From contig NZ_JAPSIY010000002.1 of NCBI RefSeq assembly GCF_031178445.1, positions 248,001 to 312,000 of the forward strand: a DNA stretch of 64,000 bases. The letters run 5' to 3'. A program made the translations under genes and the position numbers. Positions 10,374 through 17,923 of the stretch are shown piece after piece. The notes under the pieces are model-generated. The model made no database searches. It saw only the letters and a program-made list of their open reading frames with translations, and was not told the DNA's origin. Origin of the DNA: Microbacterium sp. Its GTDB lineage: Bacteria > Actinomycetota > Actinomycetes > Actinomycetales > Microbacteriaceae. Numbering within the stretch: the first letter of the stretch is position 1; every line of letters begins with the position of its first letter.

Positions 10374-11639
10374 TTGCCCGCTGAAAGCCCCCAGGTTGCC
10401 TCTGCGCCCACGCGTCGATCCAACCGACTTCGCACCGCTCACGCGGTCGACGGCAGCTCGGCAACCTCCGGTGTCATGGCACCGCCCACTGCCGCACAGG
10501 TCGAATCGGCTGCGACCAGCCGTCGCGCCCGTCGCCTGGCGAACGCCGGTGCCCCCGCCGCGCAGCCCGTCACCGAGCCCGCCCCGCAGGCCGTGGTCGA
10601 AGACGTCCTGAACGTCGCCGTCGCGCAGGCGTCCGCATCCACCCGCAGGACCGAGCAGCCGGCCGACGAGAACCAGGCGCCCAGCGTTCACGAGAACGTG
10701 TCGCCGGTCGTCGGGGAGTCGGAGGTCGACGCTTTCGTCGTCGCATCCCAGGCCTTCGGGTTCGCACCCGTCGCCGACGAGAGCGATGTCGACGAGGTGC
10801 TCACCGCGGTCGAGTCCGAGACCCAGCGCGAGGATGAGGCGATCACCGACGGCGCGACCGACCACGTCGTGCCGCACCGCCCGCGTCCGCTCCGCAAGGT
10901 CCTCGCCGCAGGAGCGAGCCTCGGCGTGATGGGAGTCGCGGGCATGATCGCCGTTTCGATGACCCTCCCCGCGAACGCGGTCGCTGCCGTCCAGGGCGGC
11001 GCAGGTGCCCCCGTCGCCTCCCTGGTGACGGCGAAGGAAAGCGTCTCCACACCCAAGGTCGAGAAGGACGACATTCAGGCGTTCGTCGCGTCGTCCGGTG
11101 TTCAGGACGAAGACCTCGCCCGCTCCGACTCGTTCTCCACCGTCTCGCTCGCCGACGTCGCCGCCGAAGAGGGCATCGACTACTCCAGCGAGGTCTTCAC
11201 GAACGACCCCGGCGCCGCGATCCAGTGGCCGTTCATGGTCGGCGTCGGCATGAGCTACGGCTACGGCATGCGCAGCGGCCGACTGCACGAGGGCATCGAC
11301 TTCGTGCCAGGCAACGGCGCACCGGTGCAGGCCATCGCCGATGGCACCGTCCGTATCGCGACCGAGCAGGGGGGCGCCTACGGCGTGACGGTCTACATCG
11401 ATCACGTCATCGACGGACAGGTCATCACCAGCCACTACGCGCACATGCAGTACGGCTCGTTGCGCGTGCAGCCGGGCGAGAAGGTCACCGTCGGCACCGT
11501 CGTCGGAAAGACCGGAAACACCGGCCGGTCGTACGGCGCGCACTTGCACTTCGAGATCATCGTCAACGGTTCGACGATCGATCCGCTGCCGTGGTTGCGT
11601 AAGAACGCCGGCCGATACGACGGTGTCACGCTGCCGTGA
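10374..11639 (+). CDS. Membrane-anchored M23-family peptidoglycan endopeptidase
   Basis: A 421-aa protein with a long, acidic, Ala-rich N-terminal region (residues 1-170), one transmembrane segment (about 178-200) and a C-terminal LytM/M23 domain. The zinc ligands are visible: HEGIDF (H and D, about residues 304-309) and the HLH of GAHLHFEI (about 388-394). Such domains cut or scaffold cell-wall crosslinks outside the membrane. The frame begins at TTG 10374 with only a weak GAGAG upstream, and the first in-frame ATG is codon 35, so the true start is uncertain. A 143-nt leader lies upstream; I looked for a c-di-AMP (ydaO) riboswitch and did not recognise one. The large cytosolic N-terminal region is unusual for a hydrolase and might bind a division or regulatory partner. 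Confidence 0.86.
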   Translation: MPAESPQVASAPTRRSNRLRTAHAVDGSSATSGVMAPPTAAQVESAATSRRARRLANAGAPAAQPVTEPAPQAVVEDVLNVAVAQASASTRRTEQPADENQAPSVHENVSPVVGESEVDAFVVASQAFGFAPVADESDVDEVLTAVESETQREDEAITDGATDHVVPHRPRPLRKVLAAGASLGVMGVAGMIAVSMTLPANAVAAVQGGAGAPVASLVTAKESVSTPKVEKDDIQAFVASSGVQDEDLARSDSFSTVSLADVAAEEGIDYSSEVFTNDPGAAIQWPFMVGVGMSYGYGMRSGRLHEGIDFVPGNGAPVQAIADGTVRIATEQGGAYGVTVYIDHVIDGQVITSHYAHMQYGSLRVQPGEKVTVGTVVGKTGNTGRSYGAHLHFEIIVNGSTIDPLPWLRKNAGRYDGVTLP

Positions 11640-11677
11640 ACGATCGTCGTTGAGACGCTCCCGAACGGCTTCGCCGA

Positions 11678-11706
11678 TTTCGTGAGTTGGCCGGAGAGGT
11701 GATAAT
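11678..11706 (+). promoter_or_regulatory. Candidate promoter of the tRNA-Thr/tRNA-Met unit
   Basis: GATAAT (11701-11706) is a near-consensus -10 with a weak -35 TTTCGT (11678-11683) at 17-nt spacing. It lies about 30 nt upstream of tRNA-Thr. Confidence 0.5.
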
Positions 11707-11736
11707 CTCATCTGGTTGCCCGCTAGCGGGCAGCAC

Positions 11737-11808
11737 GCCCCGATAGCTCAGTGGCAGAGCACTTCCATGGTAAGGAAGGGGTCGTCAGTTCAATCCTGAC
11801 TCGGGGCT
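11737..11808 (+). tRNA. tRNA-Thr (GGT)
   Basis: The acceptor GCCCCGA pairs with TCGGGGC (11801-11807) and the discriminator is T. The anticodon stem CTTCC/GGAAG encloses ATGGTAA, giving anticodon GGT at 11769-11771. The D arm (AGCTCAGTGGCAGAGC) and T arm (GTTCAATCC) are normal. CCA is not encoded. It shares a transcript with tRNA-Met, 33 nt downstream. Confidence 0.97.
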
Positions 11809-11841
11809 CGTAGCTTTCACTCGACAGAGCGGAAGCCGTGC

Positions 11842-11915
11842 GGCGGAGTAGCTCAGATGGTGAGAGCGCACGACTCATAATCGTGAGGTCGCGGGTTCGA
11901 GTCCCGCCTCCGCTA
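11842..11915 (+). tRNA. tRNA-Met (CAT), integration site of the AICE
   Basis: The acceptor GGCGGAG pairs with CTCCGCT (one G-U), the discriminator is A and CCA is not encoded. The anticodon stem CACGA/TCGTG encloses CTCATAA with anticodon CAT at 11876-11878. It is most likely the elongator tRNA-Met; tRNA-Ile with a modified C34 cannot be excluded by sequence alone. From 11873 on, the 3' half is duplicated at 26389, so the gene is chromosomal at its 5' end and reconstituted by element-derived sequence at its 3' end. Confidence 0.96.
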
Positions 11916-11919
11916 CAGA
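11873..11919 (+). repeat. attL, 47-bp direct repeat
   Basis: Starts at ACTCATAATCGTGAGG in the tRNA-Met anticodon loop and ends 4 nt past the tRNA (ACAGA). It is identical to 26389-26435. The flanking bases differ on both sides (G versus A at the left, T versus A at the right), which fixes the exact ends. Confidence 0.96.
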
Positions 11920-11924
11920 TACAG

Positions 11925-11948
11925 ACCCCCGGATATCCGGGGGTTTTG
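11925..11948 (+). terminator. Element-borne terminator behind tRNA-Met
   Basis: The 20-bp perfect palindrome ACCCCCGGATATCCGGGGGT (11925-11944) is followed by TTTTG. It replaces the original chromosomal terminator (26440-26466), which is now displaced to the far side of the element, so tRNA-Met keeps a terminator after integration. Confidence 0.85.
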
Positions 11949-11989
11949 TCGTATCTTTCGGGAGTTGAGCATCGAGCTGGATCGGCGAT

Positions 11990-12007
11990 GTGCCGGTTTT
12001 GTGCCGG
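11990..12007 (+). repeat. Paired GTGCCGG repeat, candidate left arm-type integrase site
   Basis: GTGCCGG-TTTT-GTGCCGG, two direct copies with an 11-bp period (one helical turn), lies 70 bp inside attL. The same arrangement in the same orientation occurs at 26265-26282 near attR. This symmetry is what tyrosine-integrase arm sites would look like; binding is inferred. Confidence 0.55.
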
Positions 12008-12057
12008 TCGCGGTGCAATCAGAGCTAGATGTCGGGGGTCGCCCGCAGACTCGTCAT

Positions 12058-12939
12058 ATGACCGACGGATACTACGGGAGCCGCGCGATTCCGATTGAGG
12101 ATCCCAGTGAACTTGCCGCGGTGCAGCGCATCCGGGATAGGTTGGCGCTGGTGCCGCAGCTTGCTGAACGGTGGAATCGAATCGCACGCGGGAACGCAGG
12201 CCCGCGAAGCGAGTTGGCCCTCGACGACGCCGTGACACATTGGACACGCGTAAGTTCCCACGTCGTCCACAATCTGCACCATGCAGTTGACTGCCTGCGC
12301 GCGCTCGGCGTTCTGATCCCGCCCAAGGGAGAGCTCACTATTCCCTATGTCGCGCACTTCCCGGTGGCGCGCTCAGGACTCGAGGCCGCCTCGACCGCGC
12401 TATGGATCTTGCATCCAGATGATCCGCGACAGCGGATCGAACGCCATCTGCGAAACCTCTGGCGTGAGGTCAGCGATGAGGCTTCGTTAACGGCGGCTTC
12501 GGAGCGCCTGGCTCCCGACGAATTGCTGCATCTCGTGGATCAGCAGCGCAAGGGACAGAAGGCGTGGAAGCGGAAGTACGTGGACCAGATCCGGGCGGTG
12601 GCGTCGCGAGCAGGGGTGGCTGATCCCACTCTGGGAGGGTATGCCGTCGGCTTCGCCGAGATTACTCGGGAGGCCACGGTCGCAACCGGCCTGCCCGGCG
12701 GGTACGGGGAGATGGTCTGGCGGATGATTAGCGGCCTGAGTCATCCATCGATGCTCCGCACCGTTCGCTTCATGCCACGAACGGAACTCGCCGATCGTGA
12801 GGGCGGGATGGTCAACGTGGAGATCACGAACGACACGCAGACTCTTCAGTACACGGTGGATGCTCTCGTGCTCCAGTTCACGACGGCGCTGGACGTCCTA
12901 GCGCGGCGCAAGCTGAAGATCGGAATTCCGATCGTGTAA
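12058..12939 (+). CDS. Hypothetical protein encoded in the AICE left arm
   Basis: A 293-aa soluble, mostly helical protein from ATG 12058. The frame is open back to 11965, but that stretch contains the GTGCCGG pair and is unlikely to be coding. I recognise no catalytic motif. It has a run of charged helices (for example the RQRIERHLRNLWREV region), an MVWRMISGLSHPS segment in the C-terminal third and an ITNDTQTLQYTVDALVLQF tail, a general pattern seen in abortive-infection or HEPN-like helical proteins. That comparison is weak and is not a functional call. It is cargo, being transcribed away from attL and unlinked to the mobility operon. Confidence 0.6.
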   Translation: MTDGYYGSRAIPIEDPSELAAVQRIRDRLALVPQLAERWNRIARGNAGPRSELALDDAVTHWTRVSSHVVHNLHHAVDCLRALGVLIPPKGELTIPYVAHFPVARSGLEAASTALWILHPDDPRQRIERHLRNLWREVSDEASLTAASERLAPDELLHLVDQQRKGQKAWKRKYVDQIRAVASRAGVADPTLGGYAVGFAEITREATVATGLPGGYGEMVWRMISGLSHPSMLRTVRFMPRTELADREGGMVNVEITNDTQTLQYTVDALVLQFTTALDVLARRKLKIGIPIV

Positions 12940-13023
12940 TCACGAAGATCGGGCAGCCGATGAAGCGGGATCCGCCGTTCCGTGGGCGCAGCACGCGTAC
13001 CGCATTTAGGGTACAAATGCTGT

Positions 13024-13671
13024 ATGGCTGGTGCGACCATCTCACGCCTGGGCGCGGTCGCAGCCGAGCGTTGGGGCATGTTCACGACGGCGCAGGCGGC
13101 CGAGGTCGGTGTATCGCGGAAGGTGCTTTCGGGTCTCGTGGCATCCGGTGCCATCGAGCGGCTCACACAGGGCGTGTACCGCATGGCCGGTGCGCCTCCG
13201 GCCGCGCACGAAGTCGACTTAGCCCGCATTCACTGGCTCGCTCTGGATGGGATAGAGCGGCCGGTCGTCGCGGCGGGAAAGACGGCGGCGACGCTGCATC
13301 GGATCGGTGATTGGTTCCCGGCGGACAGCGAGTTCGTCACGCCTACCCGTCGAACGACGCGACTTTCGGACGTGAAACTACGCATGCGGCGGCTTGACGA
13401 GGACGACGTGGTCTACGTCGACGGGCTTCCCTCGATGACGGTCGAGCGCGCAATCGCCGACCTCGTCGAGTCTTGGGAAGATCTATCGCTCGTAGCCGAC
13501 GCCCTTGAGCAGGCGATGCACCGCGGTGTGCTGCTATGGCCTCGACGACTTGCTGAGCTACTCGAGCCTCTCGCGCGGCGCAATCAGATGGAGTCCGGTG
13601 TGACATTTGCCGACAGGCTTCTGCTCGACGCCGGAGCGGACGCATCCTGGCGGGCTCGGCTCCGGGATTGA
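13024..13671 (+). CDS. AbiEi-like winged-helix protein (type IV antitoxin family), orphan
   Basis: A 215-aa protein. The N-terminal winged helix (about residues 5-55) has the AbiEi pattern: GMFTTAQAAEVGVSRKVLSGLV followed by ERLTQGVYRM. The rest resembles the AbiEi C-terminal domain (a central TAATLHRIGDW segment and MTVERAIADLVES). In AbiE systems this protein represses the operon and counteracts the nucleotidyltransferase toxin AbiEii. No AbiEii-like gene follows; the next gene is on the opposite strand. TACAAA at 13012-13017 ends 6 nt before the ATG, so the mRNA is probably leaderless; GTG 12982 is an alternative start. It may be a stand-alone regulator. Confidence 0.75.
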   Translation: MAGATISRLGAVAAERWGMFTTAQAAEVGVSRKVLSGLVASGAIERLTQGVYRMAGAPPAAHEVDLARIHWLALDGIERPVVAAGKTAATLHRIGDWFPADSEFVTPTRRTTRLSDVKLRMRRLDEDDVVYVDGLPSMTVERAIADLVESWEDLSLVADALEQAMHRGVLLWPRRLAELLEPLARRNQMESGVTFADRLLLDAGADASWRARLRD

Positions 13672-13884
13672 GGCCGGCTGCATGCGGTGGATCACTCCGC
13701 TTCGAGCGTGCGCAAGAGCGCGCCCGATGCTCGTAATGACCTGACTGAAGTACTCGGATTCGGGCGGCGGAAACAGCGATGTCCTCGTTCGCCTCACCAG
13801 CGACCGATACGTCTCGAGCCCCTCGACAACGACCGCGAGCATCTCGTCGTCAGCGAGTAGCTCTGCAAACGTCCTCGCGTCCAT
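13558..13884 (-). CDS. Small hypothetical protein downstream of the PD-(D/E)XK-like gene
   Basis: 108 aa from ATG 13884 (GAAGGG upstream), or 126 aa from GTG 13938, which would overlap the preceding gene by 37 nt. The core (DARTFAELLADDEMLAVVVEG followed by YRSLVRRTRTSLFPPP and YFSQVITSIGRALAHA) is helical and looks like a real protein. The last ~38 residues are antisense to the end of the AbiEi-like gene and look less constrained. It is the last gene of the leftward operon. Its position right behind a putative nuclease suggests a partner or inhibitor, but nothing in the sequence proves this. Confidence 0.5.
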   Translation of the reverse strand: MDARTFAELLADDEMLAVVVEGLETYRSLVRRTRTSLFPPPESEYFSQVITSIGRALAHARSGVIHRMQPASIPEPSPPGCVRSGVEQKPVGKCHTGLHLIAPRERLE

Positions 13885-13901
13885 CGGCGAACGCCCTTCG
13901 G

Positions 13902-14798
13902 TCACTTCGAGTTCGAATCGCCGCCTAGGACGCGCCACGTCTGCTCACGGACGTCGTCGAGATCTACCGGCCGTCCCGCAAGCATCTCGAGCACATCGGC
14001 GACGGGCCAGATCACGAGGTGCCCGAAGCGGGCCGAGTAGATACCGACGCGATCGATGCCATAGGCATCCGAGCGGTCGAGCAGCAGGTATCCGATGAGC
14101 TGACGCAAGTGACTGGCCTTCAGATAATCTGCCCGTCCTCCGGGGCCTCTGACCTTCCCCCCAAGGGCTGTCTTCAGGTCAAGCAGCAGCCCGTCGGCAA
14201 TAACGTCAGCATCTGCGGAGCACAGCGCCGAACCGTCGAACGTCGGACCGAGCTCAAGCGGATGGCGAAGATGGGGGAGCAGACGCTCCCGAGCGATCGC
14301 GTCCATCTTGGTCAACTGGTCGAGCGCATCGGGCGGAGCGGACTCGAGGAGATCCTGCGCGTGCATGCGCCCTGCGTCGATGAGCCCCCGCAGGGGTGAC
14401 CCGGGAAGCAAGCCGACTCGGTACACCTCGGTCAACAATCCGAGCGCCCACGATGCGCGGAACACCGTGGTGCGATCACCGATGAGCTGGGCGATCTGCG
14501 CGGCCATAATTACGGCGTCGATGTTCGACAGCGCGTCGGGCTCGTCGAGAAATGGTGCGCGCGCGAGTGGTGCGTCGTACAGAATGTCCAACGCGAATCG
14601 TGTGGCGTAGTCGAAGGCAGCGCCCAGCGTGCCTGGGTTCGCAGTGCCGCCCTCCACAAGGAGGCGGGGCTGCCCCTGTCGGTAGGACGCTTGTACGTCG
14701 CGGGTGTTCGGAAAGAGCTTGTCGAATAGCTGCCGTAGGGGTGAATTGGGATCGGCCATCGCCCGCGTGAGATTCGTGTAGCGGTACGTCCTAGACAT
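13902..14798 (-). CDS. PD-(D/E)XK nuclease-like protein of unknown function
   Basis: 298 aa. ATG 14798 has AAAGGAAA about 8 nt upstream and starts 17 nt after the integrase stop, so it is read from the int transcript. Residues 196-210 give an ADAD...LLLDLKT signature: D198, then D207-x-K209, which fits the PD-(D/E)XK catalytic core. It is followed by a helix with LRQLIGYLLLD (about residues 231-241), where such nucleases often carry a conserved Gln. The first 190 residues are helical with no other motif. There is no membrane segment. Nuclease activity is inferred. Its place beside int in a mobile element suggests defence or stabilisation cargo. Confidence 0.7.
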   Translation of the reverse strand: MSRTYRYTNLTRAMADPNSPLRQLFDKLFPNTRDVQASYRQGQPRLLVEGGTANPGTLGAAFDYATRFALDILYDAPLARAPFLDEPDALSNIDAVIMAAQIAQLIGDRTTVFRASWALGLLTEVYRVGLLPGSPLRGLIDAGRMHAQDLLESAPPDALDQLTKMDAIARERLLPHLRHPLELGPTFDGSALCSADADVIADGLLLDLKTALGGKVRGPGGRADYLKASHLRQLIGYLLLDRSDAYGIDRVGIYSARFGHLVIWPVADVLEMLAGRPVDLDDVREQTWRVLGGDSNSK

Positions 14799-14815
14799 CG
14801 TGCTGTTTCCTTTCG

Positions 14816-15943
14816 TCAGTCCCGGTGGGCTGGGAAGTCGAGAAGCCGATCGAGCGCGCCGTTGGCTCGCAGCGCGGCATCCGAACGAGCTCGGCTGTAG
14901 CGCTCGGTCACCTGCATCGATGAGTGGCCGAGGATCGCTTGCACATCGTTCGCGGCCGCGCCGGCGTCGAAAAGCAGCGTCGCGAGCGTGTGACGCAGGT
15001 CATGAATACGGAAATCAGGGCGATCCAGCTGCGTCCGTAGGCCTTCCCAGTCGACGGCACGGCGCACGTTCGAGGTGTTGAGGCGCCCGCCGTTCGGCCC
15101 CGTAAATACGAGGTCATTCCGTCCCAGGCCCGCGATCCGACGGATGATTACGGACCGCAGAGACGACGGCAGCGGGACCGAGCGCTCCTTGTGGCTCTTC
15201 GGCGTTTGCTCTCGAACCTTCCCGCCGCCAGCAGGGGAGAAGCTGCGTCGAACGTGGATGACGCCGTGATCGAGGTCGACGTCACTGACACGAAGCGCGC
15301 TTGCCTCACCTGCTCGCATGCCCGTGTAAACGAGCGCCGCGAGGTAATCGCGGTGCGGCCCCTCGGGAACGAAATTGAGCATGACTTTCACTTCGGCCGC
15401 AGTGAGCGCGCGTGACCGAACTTCGCCAGCGCCCTCCTGCCGCGGGCGTCGAGCCAGCCGCACGGGATTCGCCGCAATGATCCCGGCGCGCGCAGCTCCC
15501 TCAAGCAGCCGACTGAGGACAGCGAGAGCATCGTTGCGGGTCGACGCGGAACCGCTCCAACCTGCGATCGCGTCGTCGACGTCAGCGACACCGATCGTCT
15601 CGAGCTTTCGATGCCCAAGCCACGGCTGAACCCGAAGGCGCCAGCCACGCTCGTACGCGGCCTCAGTCGCTGGCCGTACTCCGCCGATCAGGATCGACCA
15701 GTGTCGCGCGTGCCACGCATTGAGTGTCATCCCGCCCTCAGGACGGGCGGTGAGCCGCGCCTCGCTTCGGAGCTTCTTCGCCTCGCTGAGCGTGTCGACA
15801 AGGAAGCTACGTTCGCGATCTTGGCCGTTGAGTCCGGTCGCCCAGACCCGCACCTGATACTTGTTGCGATCCGCGCGGTAGCGGATGCCCTCGGGCAGCA
15901 CCTTTCGTGTCTTGGGATCGATTCTTGCGCTACCGGAGGCCAC
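14816..15943 (-). CDS. int: Tyrosine recombinase (integrase)
   Basis: A 375-aa site-specific recombinase that integrates and, with Xis, excises the element at tRNA-Met. It has an N-terminal AP2-like arm-binding region, a SAM-like core-binding domain (about residues 70-165) and a catalytic domain with all expected residues: R210 (TGMRAGE), K249 (TPKS), H314 and R317 (HDLRHT), H340 (GHSS) and the nucleophile Y349 (ERYSR). GTG/ATG options are limited; the ATG at 15943 overlaps the end of xis by 14 nt, so expression is coupled. The gene is intact. Confidence 0.96.
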   Translation of the reverse strand: MASGSARIDPKTRKVLPEGIRYRADRNKYQVRVWATGLNGQDRERSFLVDTLSEAKKLRSEARLTARPEGGMTLNAWHARHWSILIGGVRPATEAAYERGWRLRVQPWLGHRKLETIGVADVDDAIAGWSGSASTRNDALAVLSRLLEGAARAGIIAANPVRLARRPRQEGAGEVRSRALTAAEVKVMLNFVPEGPHRDYLAALVYTGMRAGEASALRVSDVDLDHGVIHVRRSFSPAGGGKVREQTPKSHKERSVPLPSSLRSVIIRRIAGLGRNDLVFTGPNGGRLNTSNVRRAVDWEGLRTQLDRPDFRIHDLRHTLATLLFDAGAAANDVQAILGHSSMQVTERYSRARSDAALRANGALDRLLDFPAHRD

Positions 15944-16169
15944 GGGTGCCTCCCGAGTCGAGGAAGGCTTCGATCGTCGAGGCCTTCCAGAGCATGTGCT
16001 TGCCCATCTGTGCGTCGGGGAACGGCACCCGAGCCTGCCTGCGCAGCGAGTCGAACGTCGACAGCGGCACGCGGCACCTGGCCGCCACCTCCCGTCGGGT
16101 CAGATACTCGTCGACGTCCGTGGCGGCGAAATCAGCTCGTTCACCGACGAACTCCACACCATCACGCAT
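15930..16169 (-). CDS. xis: Excisionase, helix-turn-helix (MerR-like) type
   Basis: 79 aa from ATG 16169, which has GGAAGGAG upstream; a longer frame to 16322 lies antisense-like inside rep and is rejected. The HTH is typical of HTH_17 excisionases: EYLTRREVAARCRVPLSTFD, a basic turn, then HMLWKASTIEAFLDS. It bends attachment-site DNA to steer integrase towards excision. It overlaps the rep stop by 8 nt and the int start by 14 nt, the standard AICE arrangement. Confidence 0.88.
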   Translation of the reverse strand: MRDGVEFVGERADFAATDVDEYLTRREVAARCRVPLSTFDSLRRQARVPFPDAQMGKHMLWKASTIEAFLDSGGTRGLR

Positions 16170-17523
16170 CCTCTTCTCCTTCCGTTGCTTCGAAACGCAC
16201 ACGACGCGCGTCCCGCCATTCCCGGACGGCTCTTGCCGCCTCTGCCGCCAGCGCCCGGTCTCCATCGGTGCGCCAGCCCATGCCCGCGAAGCTCCACGAC
16301 CCGATGACGAGCACCTCGTCAAGGTCGTGCCCCTCAGCCCGGGCGCGCTCGATAACCCGTTCGAGTCGCCAGCGTCGTCGGGCGCCGCGCAGCGAGCCGA
16401 GTGTCACGGAGTAGCGGCGCGATTTCGAGGAGAAGTGCCCGCGGAACCCGAGCATGTGCGCCCACTTCGTCAGCAGGGCATACGGTCCGTCCGCGCCCGC
16501 ATCGCTTCCGATCAGCTCCGCCGTCGCCTTGATCCGGTGGATGTGGATCCGATGCCCGCCGGCGTCGTTGAGATCTTCGGTGGCTTTGGTCGCGTACTTC
16601 GCGATGTATGCGGCGACGGCGCGGTCGGACAGCGCACCGTCGAGACCTTCTCGCCGCACGATCGGCTGCACGTCGAGCTGGGCGCCCCAGCGAAGGATCC
16701 GCGTGGTCTGCTCGCGGTCGACGAGCGGTGCTTCGAACGAGACGCCTCGCGCGGCAGCGCGCACGGCGTTCGCGAGATGTGTCTCGGTCACTCCGGCGGG
16801 CGTCGGCGGAAACTGCTCGGATTCGATCACGCCGTCGAGGCGGATGATCGCGTGGAAGTGCACCGCACCGCGCCGCTGGAACTCCGCGACCTTCGCGAAC
16901 TGCACACGCACAATCTGCGCCGCCTCCCGCTGCGTCACTCCGAGCTCTCGTGCGAGACTCCGGCGCAGCTGGATCGTGAAGCGTCGCCACAGCTCGGGCG
17001 CGTGGAACTGCCAGACGACCTGCCCGACGTAGTCGTAGCAGTCGCTGCAGACCGGGTCGCCGAGCTCGGCGTCGTCGGACTCGTGCGCGCAGGTGCACCC
17101 GCGCGGCCGTCCATGGGCGCATACCCCGCGCAGACGCGATCGAGACATCGAGTGCACCGAACCGAACGAGGGGGCTGTGAGCGTCACAAACACCATCGGG
17201 TGTTCACTGACCGTCTCCGGCACGCCCTTCATCCCGCCGGCTGCGCCGGCCATGATCATGTGCCAGGTGTCGCCCTTGTACTCGTGGCTGCACGACTGGC
17301 AGCGCCGAGACCGGCGGTTGCCGCAGCGCGTGTAGGTCAGGCCGTCCGGCTGACCCGAGCCGCTGAACTCTCGGATCACCTCGCCCGTGTCAGGGTTGAG
17401 CGCGGTCGACGAGCCAGACAGCCGCACGGGCTTGGAGCAGAACCCCGTCCGTGCCGCACCTGCCATCCACTGATCGAACTCCGGGCTCCGCAGCCGGGCT
17501 ACGACGGACTCACCGAGGCTCAT
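16162..17523 (-). CDS. repSA: RepSA-type rolling-circle replication initiator
   Basis: A 453-aa initiator for autonomous replication of the excised element. It has an N-terminal zinc-type Cys cluster (C75/C78, CQSC) and motif 1 FVTLTAPSF (about 112-120). A second Cys-rich insert (CAHGRPRGCTC, CSDC) lies at about 135-163. The HUH metal motif HFH is at 222-224 (GAVHFHAIIRLDG), and a Tyr/Lys pair in AYIAKYATK (about residue 305) supplies the nicking tyrosine. Length and layout match pSAM2 RepSA. It overlaps its neighbours on both sides by 8-14 nt. The double-strand origin is not identified; the GC-rich non-coding stretch at 20427-20636 is one candidate. Confidence 0.9.
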   Translation of the reverse strand: MSLGESVVARLRSPEFDQWMAGAARTGFCSKPVRLSGSSTALNPDTGEVIREFSGSGQPDGLTYTRCGNRRSRRCQSCSHEYKGDTWHMIMAGAAGGMKGVPETVSEHPMVFVTLTAPSFGSVHSMSRSRLRGVCAHGRPRGCTCAHESDDAELGDPVCSDCYDYVGQVVWQFHAPELWRRFTIQLRRSLARELGVTQREAAQIVRVQFAKVAEFQRRGAVHFHAIIRLDGVIESEQFPPTPAGVTETHLANAVRAAARGVSFEAPLVDREQTTRILRWGAQLDVQPIVRREGLDGALSDRAVAAYIAKYATKATEDLNDAGGHRIHIHRIKATAELIGSDAGADGPYALLTKWAHMLGFRGHFSSKSRRYSVTLGSLRGARRRWRLERVIERARAEGHDLDEVLVIGSWSFAGMGWRTDGDRALAAEAARAVREWRDARRVRFEATEGEEDA

Positions 17524-17923
17524 CGGTCGCCACCAGGGTCGGAACGGCGCAGCCGATCGAGCGGACGATGCCGGTAACCTCGGCGCGCAGAACCGGCCGG
17601 CACACCTCGGGGTCGAGGTTGTTCTCGCGGCGCTGATGTTGCCAAGCGAGGATCTCGTCGTCGGTGCACGAGAGGTTTGCGGTGCGGCCGTAGTCCCCAG
17701 TCTTCGAGACCCAGGTTGAGTCTTCGTACACCGCGAGGTACTCCTGCGAGCCGCGATCCCACGTGATCCGCAGGTTGCACGGGGCAGGCTCGGCGGCAGT
17801 GACCTCGGTGGCCCGCTGCTCGTGCAGGGCGACCGCGTGGCCGACGGCCGCGCCTCCGATGAGGAGTGCTGCTCCTCCTACGACCGCGATGGCGGTGGCC
17901 GCCAGCTTCGAGACGCTGATCAT
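17510..17923 (-). CDS. Small exported or single-pass membrane protein of the AICE
   Basis: 137 aa, starting at ATG 17923 with a consensus AGGAGG directly upstream. One N-terminal hydrophobic segment (about residues 8-33, AAVGHAVALHE at its end) is followed by a soluble domain of ~100 residues with three cysteines (CNL, SCTD, EVCR) that could form a disulfide outside the cell. It lies between the translocase and rep genes and overlaps both, a position where pSAM2-like elements often encode Spd or other small proteins. A spread function is possible but unproven. Confidence 0.75.
   Translation of the reverse strand: MISVSKLAATAIAVVGGAALLIGGAAVGHAVALHEQRATEVTAAEPAPCNLRITWDRGSQEYLAVYEDSTWVSKTGDYGRTANLSCTDDEILAWQHQRRENNLDPEVCRPVLRAEVTGIVRSIGCAVPTLVATDEPR

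Noticed and set aside
11965..12057. N-terminal extension of the 12058 gene
   Set aside because: The stretch holds the GTGCCGG pair, likely a DNA site, and the ATG at 12058 is a reasonable start.
15907..17577. 556-aa open frame on the plus strand
   Set aside because: Antisense to xis and repSA, both recognisable families.
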